Shown here in pieces: positions 13,830 through 25,398 of a DNA stretch of 64,000 nt. Made by a program: the position numbers and the translations under genes. Every line of letters starts with the position of its first letter. Positions within the stretch are counted from its first letter, which is position 1. The stretch is from Melanocharis versteri (lineage: Eukaryota > Chordata > Aves > Passeriformes > Melanocharitidae), in contig VZTG01001077.1 in NCBI GenBank assembly GCA_013397845.1, forward strand, positions 1,192,484 through 1,256,483, written 5' to 3'. Under the pieces are notes generated by a model. The model saw only the letters and a list, made by a program, of their open reading frames with translations. It was not told the origin of the DNA and made no database searches.

Positions 13830-13855
13830 CTTAAAGACAAAGCTTTGTCTTTAAG
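13830..13855. repeat. perfect 26-bp palindrome
   Basis: The half-site CTTAAAGACAAAG is followed with no spacer by its exact reverse complement, CTTTGTCTTTAAG. The centre is an AAGCTT (HindIII) site. Could extrude a cruciform or bind a symmetric factor; it may also be the product of a local inversion. Confidence 0.95.
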
Positions 13856-16800
13856 AAAACTTTGTGCTGGAATTCAAACAGCTGCTTTCCTGCCTTTAAG
13901 AGGTATATCCAACCATGACTGGAAGTTTTCCACATTTAGCATTGTCACACACCTTAGAATCAATGTATAACCATTCTCCCAGAAGTTAGACCTCCCCAAA
14001 CAGAAGAACTCCACCATAACCCAGCAAACAATCTCTGGTTTACATAGTTTTAAAGTTTCATATTCATATGTTTTTTTAAAATAACTAAGGATGAGAAAGA
14101 ATGCAGCTGTCCATCTAGGGAAGCTGTCATATGCACTTCACCACCTCTAGCTAAATTGGTTTCTCTCATTGTCAGAGGCTCTATACAGTTCAGTAACAAT
14201 CGAATTATGAAAATAATCAAAAATATATTTATAATCTCCTTTTAAGGTGTTCTCAGTATCTTCCAACAATAAAGGAAGAAGAGAAGGAAGAAAATCCACC
14301 TAAGTTACAACTCGAGGATCCACTCCAAAGTTCACTCATCAAGGAGAGCCATTTACCTTTTTCATCAGATACCAGATGCTACCTATTAGAAATCAAATTC
14401 TAAATGCTAGTTCAGTATCATTTCATAAACTTGTATTCACTTAGAAAGACATCAGAAGCTACCAAAGGAGTGCACCATTTATGTAGGGTTCTCAGGAAAT
14501 AAAAATAGTGCTGCTTACAAAATGGATGTTTTGTTGTTTTTTTCTCCTGATATCTTTTGTCTCTTTGGGGTTTTTACAGCTGAAAGTGTCTAACAACACA
14601 AAAAAATAGAAGAATATTCCATGGTACATGTCACACCAGTTTTAGGTGTATTTTATTCTTTTGTACCTATTTTCTCCTGAATATTGGAAAAAAAGCAAGA
14701 CCAGAGCATTAAATTTACTATTACTTTGTCTGATGTCATTTCATCTGATTTCAAGCTTCATTTTGCATAAAATGCATCAAAATACTTCTAGAAGTTTTTT
14801 TCTGAAGCAATACAAAATATAGCAAGAACTCACAATACAGAATAATCAGGGTTTATGCTGTCCTTTACCAGTGAAAACCTTCGAACAACATCCCATTTAG
14901 AAATTAGTTTGCCTTCCTGTGAACAAGCTGATTGCAATATGATTTTGAGATCTGATCCCATATCTGTTCAATAATTATGAGACCAGAAAAAAAGACTAGA
15001 TTTTTGGTACTGATTTTTTGGTACCAGTTTTATTGGGTTTTATTCCCTTGAGCTGATTATTTAAAATTTGCTTGCATCAAAGGTGAATAGCATTTCATGG
15101 AAAACTTGTATCTGAAACATAATTTCAGATCTGCTGACCACCAATGTTGATGATGTTGCACAGAGCAAATTATCACAAGCAATACCTCAACATAGTGAGA
15201 TTTCTTGCAATTTTGAGGCTACTAAGGAAATGAAGCTAAGAACTTTAACAGTTCAAAATAGACTAACCTTCAGCAATGCTTATTACACTTACAACAGTAA
15301 TCAGCTTTTGAAGGCAAATTAGGAGGCATTAGGATAAAAATTTAATCTCTGCAGCACCAGCAGTTGCAAAGTGCCTTCTAACAATGGAAATACTTGTTAA
15401 GACGCAAAGGGGAAAAAACAACTAACACTTTTCATTATAAAATAATGGTAATATATAATTATAATTTCCTAACAGATAGATGTTAATGATTATCCTAATC
15501 ACTTCACTTGTATATTCTATCTCATTCCTTCATCCGTCCTCCCAATATTTATACTTCTTTGTTGCATGGTCTGTAAAATTGAGATGACACATTCAAAAAT
15601 CCTGGCTTATTTATTCAAAAATATTCATTCCTATCCAGGTGTTGGTCAAATAGGTTCATTTGCAGAATAGATTCTTTTTGTTATACAACTGGAGTTGCCA
15701 TTGTCCGCCAAGACAAAGACTCATTAAGGGTTGAATATTTTCAGAAATCATTGAAATTAGAAAGGTTTTGGGTGGCAATTAGAACAGCAGTACTGTATTT
15801 TTTAAAAATGGACAAATAATACTTTTGGAGTTTATGCTCCAATGTAACAAATTATTCTAAGTTCCCTCCTACAGCATTTTAAAAACTTGGTTTAAATGCC
15901 CAATACTAAAGAAAGAAGAGAAGTTAAGCCAATTCTTTTAATGAGACAGCTCTAATACAGGTGCTGGAAAATGCAGTGTTTGGTAACATTTGAGTAAGTA
16001 GTTGTGAGATGTAAACCTGAGAAAACCCTTCACCAATAATAACTACATCAAGGTAAGATTTCTGTGGTCTTTCACCACAAACAAATCCTTCTTAGCTTAA
16101 CTGCAGAACCCTGTAAGGACACTGATTGGCAAACTGTTAATGATGCACGTTTAGAATTTTCTCCTTTCATAAAGAATGTGCTGAAATAGAAAAGCAAATT
16201 TAAAATAAGCGCATGCATATGTCCATTACTAATGCGTGAACCTGCATACCTATATTTCACAACTGCCTTGTAATATGTTGGAGAAAAACTAATTTTTTAA
16301 GCCACTGGAGCTGGATAATGTCTTTTCATATCTGTTTTGCCCCATTACTTTTAATTTGAGTAAAAAAAATAAATCACAGTCATATGTTAAAATTGCATCA
16401 CAAATAAAACACAGTGCAATTAAATAGGTAACCTTCAATGTACTAACCAATACTCGTAAAATGTAGGAAAAGCATTAGATGGTGTCTCTGGCTGCAGATC
16501 AGGGAAGGAGATAAGAGTAGGATCATTATCTGCAACTCCAAAAGTACAATTTAATTCTGAAAGAATTTTTGCTGAAAATTCATAAAATCTTACTTTTTTT
16601 CCCCTCATTTGTTTTAGACACATTCTTTGGAACCACCTAGACAACAACAAATATCGTTACAAAGGTCTATTGGCTTTTCCGCCACATGAACAATAAACAG
16701 AGCTGGTGTGTTTAGTTCTCCTGCCTGGGTCTAGGCTGGGGTCAGGATGCACACCTGGAAAGCCAGGCCATGGATACACAGCCTCTTCTATGCCCACCTT

Positions 16801-19800
16801 CCCTCCCAGTGCAGCAGCAGGTGCTGGCAGCTCCAAGTGGGAAAACATGACAACAGTTTCCTGGAATAAAAGGATTTACATCTAAAGATCTACTGGCATA
16901 GCTTACATTCACAACATACCATACAAAACATAGCTATTTTCATAGATGGACAGTAATTCCACTTTTAGAAGACTAAATAACAGGGCTATACTTTAGAAAC
17001 AGAGCAAGCACTCTGCAATTCAGGATGCATATTAAGGAATGAGATTATTCCTTTCAATAGAGCCATGAGGAGAAAGGCAATACACATGAGAAAATGGCTC
17101 AAGAATTTGAACAACAGTTGTCACTTCCAATTTCTTCCCCTTTAATTTTTGTATCTGTGTAACACATTTATAAAGCATCAATAAGCAACAGCTGACCAAC
17201 ACTGGTTTTATTGTTTAGGTCTCCAGACATCACTAATACGGAATTAACCATATATTAAGACGCGCATGAAAAATTCGGTAGGAAGTATCATACAGCATAG
17301 GCTCCTCAGCATTCATTTTGTTTGATTCAAATGTGACATCTATTGCAAGTTAGAATTTTTCAAACTGGAATGTTATTTAAAATTTCTTAATGCAAACAAG
17401 GTGTCTGGAAAACTTTGAAGTTGGTGGAAGAGTAGCCAGTCATCAAACTTCCAAAAAATTACTGATATCAGAATAAACCTAAGGAATATCCTATAGAAGT
17501 ATAAATGCTTCTGCTATTTAAATTATAACCATAATCAGAGAGTTTTTTAGCTCGCCACTATTATGAAAAGAGTAACACTGGCCAGATATCTCAGTATGAA
17601 GGCCTTTGTGCTAACAGCTACTACTGAACAGCAGTTTAAATTGAGTTCTCAGCAGCTGAAAACTACAAGAGGCAACTTTTGAACTGACTTCATCCCCATC
17701 CTGCCAGAAGGGAAATGAAAGTATCCTCGGAGAAAAAAATACTGAAAGAAAAATATCTGAGGAAAAGGTGCATAGGGGAAAACCTGAGCTGTAAATTTTA
17801 GAAGATTATTCCAAAACTAATCTCAATCCTTCAGATTCAGCAAAAAACGACAGCAACACTATTTGCCTATTTTAGCAATTTGTGTTTCTAATTTGTTTCA
17901 TGCACATCTAATGTATATTTCTGCAGTGTCTCTCTGGGAATATCAATAGAACTTTTTTAATATCTTACCTAGATCAGGATAAACCAGGGAAATCTTTTCC
18001 ATTTTCTACCTTTTAAAAATGAAATTAAATCATGAAGTACAGCATTCCAATATTGATCCTTGCCATATACAAGAAACTAATACTGCTGCTGAGATCCTGC
18101 TGCTGAATATGAGGTGGGCCGTAAGTCCTGCAGCAACACTAGTTGCAGGTAAATGTCAGTATTTCAATGCCAGTAACTCGGAATAATTTCCTCTTGTTTA
18201 ACCCTCATTATTAATGCATAAGCAAACATTTTTATGTTCTTAAGAATGACTGCCCTATTACTTTAGGAATATTTGAGAAGGTATTAAAATTAGATTTGCT
18301 AACAAGTAGTAACACTCTGCAGATTCCCATTGGAAAAGCAGGTACTACACATTCACGCTGTGCTGGTATTCCATGATCTGTTCCATTCTGATGCTGTTTC
18401 TTAAAAGTTTCTTCAACAATTTTGAAAACCATCCCAAGGATAATTTTAAGTTGATTGAATCAAATTAGTTGAGGCCCCTAGACCTGCTCTGTAATAGCTA
18501 TTATTTGGCTTCAGTTCGGTGAAATGTAGGATCTTCATTTCCTTTCCTGGACTCCTTAATTATCCCCTTCTCTGCTCCTTTTAATTTAAAAAATAAATCG
18601 TTTCCACCGACACATTCAAAGCCTTAAGGAAAAACATTTACAACTTCAATATAGCACAAAAGCTGTTAGAGATGAAATCTAATCTTTAGACTTTATGGTG
18701 TCTTTTTGATACACTTAATGATAACTGTTATGATCATTATTATCCAACCATATTAAAAAAAACTAAACAGGAATACCTCCTAAGCACTGCTTCATATCAG
18801 TTCGTATATTACAGACAAATGTGGAGTTTTTTAATTTCCTTTCATATGAATCATTTTCTATAAGAATTACTTTTGAAAGACATACAGAAGTCTGGAAAGA
18901 GCTAACAGATTCAATACAAAAATGAATCTCACATCATTTAACATTATATGGATATTTTTGTTCTTTATTTAGGTCTTTGCTGTTGACTACATTTCAAAAT
19001 TATATTTTCACAAGTTATTACTGCCTTTATAACTGGAAAACAACCTTTACATTCCAGATGGAATTATTACAAATATCATAGTTGCTAACTGAAATTTCTG
19101 AAGAGGGAATACTTAGTATCCCCCCATCAATGAGACTTTCCATAAGCAATGGCACAGCCTTCTTTTTTAAGAATACTTAGAATAACCCTCACCCAGATTT
19201 TTAGAAACTCAAAGTATGTCATATCCATTCCCACTATTACATTACACACTCAAAACTTGAAATTAATCTTTCACTTGAGCTAGACCAACATCCTTAATGC
19301 CATGAATTTTATTCCACAGGGGAACAGAGAAGGAATTAATTGCCAACAAATGTGCCAAGTTATCCTTACTAAAGGTAGCAGATTTCAGCAGTACTTTGGC
19401 AGGGGCCACAGCAGCAGCTGTACATACCAGAAGTATCTATCAGTTCAAAGTTTGCAACTTACTTTGCTTAGTAACACCTCTCTGCAGAAAATTATCAACA
19501 TAAAATAAAAGCATCTGGAACTAATACCTAGATCTCAGCACAGCTACAGATCAGTATCAGCCTTAAAGCTGTTCAGACATACTAAGACTGTCTCCCATGA
19601 CATTTTGGAGCATTCCAACCCAGCAACTGCAAAAGCAACTAGAGCATTGCTTGCTGGTGGCTGCAGTGGCAAAGACAGCGGGAGCAGCAACACTTAGCAG
19701 CAGCTTTAAAATAAAAACACTGTGGGTAAAAAAGAACAACCCTGAATAAGTGGAAGCAGCAGCTGCCTTTTGATATATTGCTCTTTTCCATTTCTTTGTC

Positions 19801-20422
19801 TTTCAAATATTGTCAGAATAGACATTTTCCCAAAAAACAGCAGTGGCATTTGACATTTAGGGATGATAAACTCAAGACCAGACTAAAAGAAAAACAGCAA
19901 GGCATATTTATCCAGCTTAAGGTTACTACAGAGTTTTTTAAATGAGGAGAGAATAAAAAAGACTCATCTATAAAGAAAAGGAAGACAAAAAGAGAGAGAG
20001 AAACATCTTAAGTAGATAATTGTCACACTGAGGATGTTGTTAGTGTCTTATGTAAAAGGGGCAAAAACAAGCAAGACTAAAATATTGTTGTGCTGAGAAT
20101 GTGTTAACTTTTTTCTGGTATAAAAAACATTGGAATCTGTGATGCTATTCTTTTTATTTCCCTTATCACAGACTTAAATAGGATTATATCACCTAATGGA
20201 ATGCATCAGATGTAAAATTTAAAACTTCCAGTAGTTAAATTCAGATTTTTCCATACCTGTTATTTCTGCAGAACACTTCAAAAGAAAAATGCTATAGAGA
20301 TACAAACAACGCATGCTAAAAATCTACATGACATTGCACAGTACATTCATTTTAATACCTAAAAAGTGAACACCTGCAGTAGCTATGCCAAGTCAGTGCC
20401 ATGCTAACGACTCTAAAACTAT
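13856..20422. other. AT-rich unique noncoding DNA
   Basis: No gene or clear mobile element. Contents noted: a 13-bp tandem repeat of TTTTTGGTACTGA (15,001-15,027), the GC-richer patch at 16,650-16,855, and a short AG run near 19,990. Confidence 0.6.
16650..16855. other. GC-richer patch of unknown origin
   Basis: About 200 bp clearly richer in G and C than its flanks. A minus-strand frame of 63 codons (16,657-16,848) covers it, with runs such as LELPAPAAALGG, but no family is recognised. It could be an old repeat remnant; it does not match the CR1 or LTR pieces elsewhere in the window. Confidence 0.35.
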
Positions 20423-20551
20423 TTCATTAAGAAGCAGAAAACCAGGAAACAGTGACGTGCTTAATGTAAAATGAAAGTGCATTGAATACAGAATATTTGC
20501 ACAATACAACCTTCAAAAAAAAAAGTACCCCTATTATATATGACTAATGAT
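20423..20551. repeat. duplicated segment, copy A
   Basis: 129 bp that recur at 23,325-23,451 in the same orientation, differing only in an A-run length and a few bases near the right end. Both begin TTCATTAAGAAGCAG and end near ATATATGACTAATGAT or its one-base variant. Sequence outside these limits is not shared. Confidence 0.97.
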
Positions 20552-21159
20552 TCATTTAAAATACTTACCTGATTGTATCTAAAATGTCTCTATAATTTGC
20601 ATTCACCCTGTCATCGTGTTTGATTTTATCTGTGTTTTTTTCACTTACACAAATAAATGTTGTATGTTTTAGATGATACCCTATAATCTAAAGTGATACT
20701 GTATTTTCATAGGCACCTTAACGGCCACTGTCCAATCGAGAATGCGATAATATGGCAAAGCTTACTAAAAAATGCATTATTTCATTGCAAAAATTATCCC
20801 TGCGATATTATTCCACTCACTTTAACAAAACCCTCATAATTTTTACTTTGTTTCCCCTTGAAGAATTTCCCCCGATTATACCCACAAACCCCTGTGCATT
20901 TCCTAACACCTCTCTGCCTAATTGGAGCCTTCCCATTTTTACTTCCTAAACATGACTTCACTCTTCTCTACAATGACATCTTTCTTAGAGTCGTATCTTA
21001 GAGTCAGATTACAGCATATCTGTGTGAATGACTAAAATCAGGAACTCACACCCTGGCAGCAGATGTAGCAAGGTGGTTAGAAAATAAAGTACTTTTTATT
21101 GAGAGTATACCCTTATAGCTGCACCAGGAAAAGGATTGTGCAACTGTGAAGGCAGCTCT

Positions 21160-21222
21160 GCTTGGAGTGAGAGGCGGGAATAGGAGGTCCCTTCCAGCTT
21201 ACATTTTTCTGTGATATTATTT
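21160..21222 (+). mobile_element. CR1 LINE extreme 3' tail
   Basis: Contains AGGTCCCTTCCAGCTTACAT followed by TTTTTCTGTGATATTATTT, matching the terminal CR1 word AGGTCCCTTCCAACC and the degenerate octamer tail. Only the last ~60-100 bp survives. Plus strand, opposite to the CR1 piece at 456-800. Confidence 0.75.
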
Positions 21223-22534
21223 GTGGAAGACCTTTACTCCTCCTTTGCATATTGTCTCCTACATTCTTTAGAAAAACCTCTTCTCAGAACTAATACGATG
21301 CAAAAGGAAGATGGCAGCTGAGATCTTTGGAGAACTGTAGGAGAAACTCTGCTCCATTACATTTCTGCCAGAACCACTGATCAAGAACAATCCTTTCTCA
21401 GCACTGCTTAGATTCAGGGTCAGATGGTCAGCTACATTTTTAGGTCCTTCAAGCTGATCCTAAGTGAAAACAAAATCCAAGAATGTAGCAAAACATATTT
21501 TCTAAAACTCGAGACAACAGCTCTTAAGACTCAATATACCAGCATATGATCTGAAAATTGTGGTGATTTCTGTAATACCATAGAGACAAAACACAATCCT
21601 TTTACAGCCTAAAATGTGCTTGATATGTATACTAAGTAAATAACACTGCCTTGCCATTTCCATAATATTGGAAAAATTCAAGATTTTTAAGCAGATTGTT
21701 TACATTGCAGCTATTTTAGAAGTTCTAATGCACTTTGAAGAGCTTAAGTAAGCACTGAATTACCTTCATAAATATTAGACAATAGACTACAGTAATAATC
21801 TTGTTATGAAACTCCAGCTTTATTTGTCCTGTTGGAACGGTTCATTCTACAATACATTGCTGGCGCTTTGCTCTAACAGCCAGAGACTCTTAGAATTCCT
21901 GATTACATTACTACACTCAAAAGCCTCATTATTTCAAAATGTTTTATCATCAACTGATCACTTTTAGATTACTTTAGGGACAATTCCATAAGCCTGTTCT
22001 TGCAAGATTAGCATCACACTCCTTAACTATATTTTGTTCACTTAACGCCACAGATGCCTAAAATTGAGAAATGTGGGAGAGGTAGATAAAAGCTTCCTCA
22101 TCTAAAAGAAACAGGTAAATTGCTTATTTTCATTCATCTGGTAAAGTATCTTCCCAAATATAAAGGTTTATTTTCCTTTTCATTCCTAATGTGCTACTTA
22201 ACTGGGGTTTAAACAATGTACAAACAAAGAACAGAGTACACTGCAGCCGTATCACTCCATGCTGTGTTCTAATTAGACTTCAGCAAGCAAATAGAAAAGG
22301 ACTAGGTCAATATTTGAATGAAGGATTTCCAATGAACAAGAGCATCTGCAGTGACAGTTCTGTCATGTTTTACATGCAAATCTGCCTTCTGAGCCACTGT
22401 CAACAATCTGACCTAGTGTTAGCAGTGCAGGAATATTTCTGTACTCTTTAGTTGTTGGTAATTCTATAGCCTTATAGTCTTAGTCAACAGCTGGCAGACA
22501 GAGCACTGGGCTGAATTTACAAGCTCTTCTCCTT

Positions 22535-22965
22535 TCACTGTGGTTTGCTGCAGCAGCAGCCTTGCACATGAATGTCCTATCTATCAAAATGCTGCTGTGG
22601 CCTGGGACTCAGCAGAGAAAACAGTGTATGTCCCTGACTCATGCAGCTCAGCTGGTGAGCTGAGCCTGAGCACTAGATCCTCCTTCAGCTGTTCTAGTAA
22701 TTCCCCATCTCTTTCTCACCCCTATCTTCTCACAGCTTAAGGAGCCCAACAGCTGCCTGACACAGACCCCCAAGCTTCTACCATCCCAAACCTCTTCAGG
22801 CAACTTCACAGTAATCCTCTGCCTTGCCTAGAGTCCGCATCCAGCCTGTCCCTGACCCGCTCATCCGACACCCTCAGCTCCTTCAAACCAGCCACCAACA
22901 CCTTCTCTATGCAGCCAAGTCTCTCTGTATCAGCCTAGAGCTCAAGACAGGAAGGTCATGACTTC
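22535..22965. other. GC-richer block of unknown nature
   Basis: About 430 bp with many C-rich words (CCTGACACAGACCCCC, CCAGCCTGTCCCTGACCCGC) and two CpGs near 22,838-22,866, standing out from the AT-rich flanks. The plus-strand frame 22,540-22,740 is serine-rich and ends before the richest part. It could be an old LTR, an ancient repeat, or an unannotated noncoding exon; I do not recognise it. Confidence 0.35.
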
Positions 22966-23324
22966 CTGCACTATCTTCAACTCAGGGAACTTCCAGTCAT
23001 TTATCTGGGTTGAGTTCATATGACTTTTACTGAGCAGACTCCTACAGTTACAACTAAAAAGCCACTGCTCCTGTTAAAGGCAGCAAGACATGGAACCTGC
23101 CCACATATCCACAGTGAAAACCTGTAACGTTCTTTCAAGGTGCACTGAAAACTGTTCACTATCTCTCTCTCTATTTTCAATCTGCTGCTGGGAAAAATGT
23201 CAAAGCAACAATTTTCTATCATTTATTAAAAGGTGAAAAAACACAAAATATTTTCTGCTATTTTTTACAGCCTCAGGAAAAAAAAGGTCTATAACTTTTC
23301 TTATACAACTGCCCAACCACAGAA

Positions 23325-23451
23325 TTCATTAAGAAGCAGAAAACCAGGAAACAGTGACGTGCTTAATGTAAAATGAAAGTGCATTGAATACAGAATATTT
23401 GCACAATACAACCTTCAAATAAAAGTATCCCTATGATATATGACTAATGAT
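23325..23451. repeat. duplicated segment, copy B
   Basis: Second copy of the segment at 20,423-20,551, 127 bp, direct orientation, offset about 2.9 kb. Its right edge falls exactly where the TACTAATA-type minisatellite starts. Confidence 0.97.
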
Positions 23452-23514
23452 ATACTAATAATATACTAACAATATACTAATAGTATAATAATATACTAAT
23501 AACATACTAACCGC
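23449..23514. repeat. decayed 11-bp minisatellite
   Basis: Roughly six units of an ATATACTAATA-type motif with substitutions and one shortened unit. It abuts duplicate copy B. Confidence 0.85.
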
Positions 23515-25109
23515 AGGTAAAATGATAGACCAACCTTGATGCTTACTTATGAATGCAGAAATGTTTATGTTTCAGAGACCTTTCTAATAGGAAAATTGCT
23601 GAAGTGCCACAAACAAGGACCTTCTTTTTAAGACTTAGCTCAATTATATAACTTGTTCTAACCCAGGCCTGTGAACACATTATTCATTGTTGCCTAGAGA
23701 ACACTTGCAGTTCAGGGTTTCTTTCAGAAAGCATGCAAGATATTCCAGCACTCTCCTTATACATGGTGCTCTGAACTAAAGCAAAGAAACTAGGGATGAG
23801 CAGCAGATTCACCTCAAAATGTTGTGTTCTTGAAATATTTCCAAACTGCAGAGCAACAGTGAGTGTTGAGGATATTCAGTAGGTGCGATGCTACTGGAGA
23901 TGGGAGCAGATCATCATTATATATCAAGAGGAAATGTTGAGAATACACCAAACTTTAAACACAATATTTATGGACTTCCTGCCCTTGGAAAACAGGCCCA
24001 TAACCTGAGATTCATTTTCATCACAGTATTTTTATACTGAAAGATAGAAATAAGTAGTAATTCAAAAATAAATAAAATGTTCTGAAAGTAAATATAATTC
24101 TTACATACATGTTCCATTTGCACATGATTTTGACTAATTTTCCTTCTCTTCCATTTTCCCTTCTCCTGATTTATATTCTTCAATTTCATATTTTAGCACC
24201 TCATGGACAAATTATTTCAATATATTATAAAGACAAATTGTTCCATAAGCAACAGAACTAATGACACTCTATTTCCTATAGCTTCATGTTTCATGGTTGA
24301 CTTATTTGATATCTAATAAGCACTCCAACAGAAGTTATTTCTGTGCCTAGAAATTCATAAAACTTCTCTGCTTTGTTGATTTTTCCTCTAGAAAGAAGTG
24401 AATTTGCACTGTTATCCTGTACTGCAGTGAGGGACTAGGAACCTTTGTCTATCTGGCTGCCAATATTCATGCTCACAGTAGCAATGTATTCTGAGAAGAA
24501 CGCTTTTTCTTGTGTTTAAGTTGAACAAAACATATGAAGGAAGTAGAGGGAGCACGTTGACACGAAACACACACAAACTTAGCCAAAGCCCTTAAGCAAT
24601 GCTAAAGGAAAAAACGTTTTATCAGAAAGGCTTTATTATTTCTAGCAATTTTAGTACAGCATTTTACAGTAAGTGCAAGTTACAGATGTAAAGCTTTTCT
24701 GTTAACACCCTCAGTCTCTTTTGGTTTGGTTTTTTTTGCAATTGACAGCACAGATTTTCCCAGAGTTTCATTTCATGTCACAAAGATCACAATCTGGATG
24801 ATGAAATTGTGCATTCTCTCTGCCTTCTTTTCATATGATTCATTCTCCCTTAATAAATTTTGCACTGAAAACTGCTTTTTAAAGAGTAAATAATTTTTTT
24901 AATATTTGAAGTCTGGTTAGTTTTACACTGGTTTCTCTCTCTTAGCACAGACTCTACAAAAATATCAAATCAACAGCCATTACAAGTGGGTTTGTAGGGA
25001 TAAGGAACATAAGAGTTGCTGTATACAGAAATAACCTAAGGATGTAAGGGATATTCCCAACCATAAAATATCAAGGTCAACGTACAAAGAGGTAAGAAGA
25101 AGAAAGATG
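23515..25109. other. AT-rich unique noncoding DNA
   Basis: No gene or mobile element recognised. The 73-codon minus frame at 23,968-24,189 is Lys/Asn/Ile-rich, as expected of chance frames in AT-rich DNA. Confidence 0.6.
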
Positions 25110-25398
25110 GGAGCACATTCAGAGAAATAGCATTTGTCTTCCCAAGTAACTGTCACACGATGGAACCCTGCTTTCCCGGGGATAGGTGAACACCTGCCTG
25201 CCCATAAAAAGTGGGGAATTAATTCCTTGCTTTGTTTGCTTGTGCATGTGGCTTTTGCTTTTTCTGTTAAGTTGTCTATATTTCAACCCATGAATTTATC
25301 CACTTTTACCCCTTCCAATTTGTTCCCCACCCTACCGCAGAGGAGTGAGGGAGCAGCTGTGTGGTACTTTGTCACTGGCTGGGGTTAAAACCACCCCA
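25110..25398 (+). mobile_element. avian ERV LTR, 3' portion
   Basis: Recognised words in order: CAAGTAACTGTCACACGATG, a GAACCCTGCTTTCC segment, GAACACCTGCCTGCCCATAA, GCTTTTGCTTTTTCTGTTAA, a TCAACCCATGAATTT segment, a CCCCACCCT run, GGGAGCAGCTGTGTGGTAC, and the terminal GGCTGGGGTTAAAACCAC. This order matches the 3' end of a common avian endogenous-retrovirus LTR, plus strand, with the LTR edge near 25,398. The 5' part is missing or too diverged to see. No gag, pol or env sequence adjoins it. The 84-codon frame at 25,134-25,388 lies wholly within the LTR and is not a gene. Confidence 0.85.

Larger units (their letters stand above)
20552..23324. other. noncoding DNA between the two duplicate copies
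   Basis: Mostly AT-rich unique sequence. It contains a short CR1 tail (21,160-21,222) and a GC-richer block (22,535-22,965). Frames of 65-86 codons at 20,752-20,949, 22,191-22,451 and 22,540-22,740 show no recognisable domain. Confidence 0.55.

Noticed and set aside
25134..25388. 84-codon plus-strand frame
   Set aside because: Falls within LTR sequence and ends at the LTR edge.
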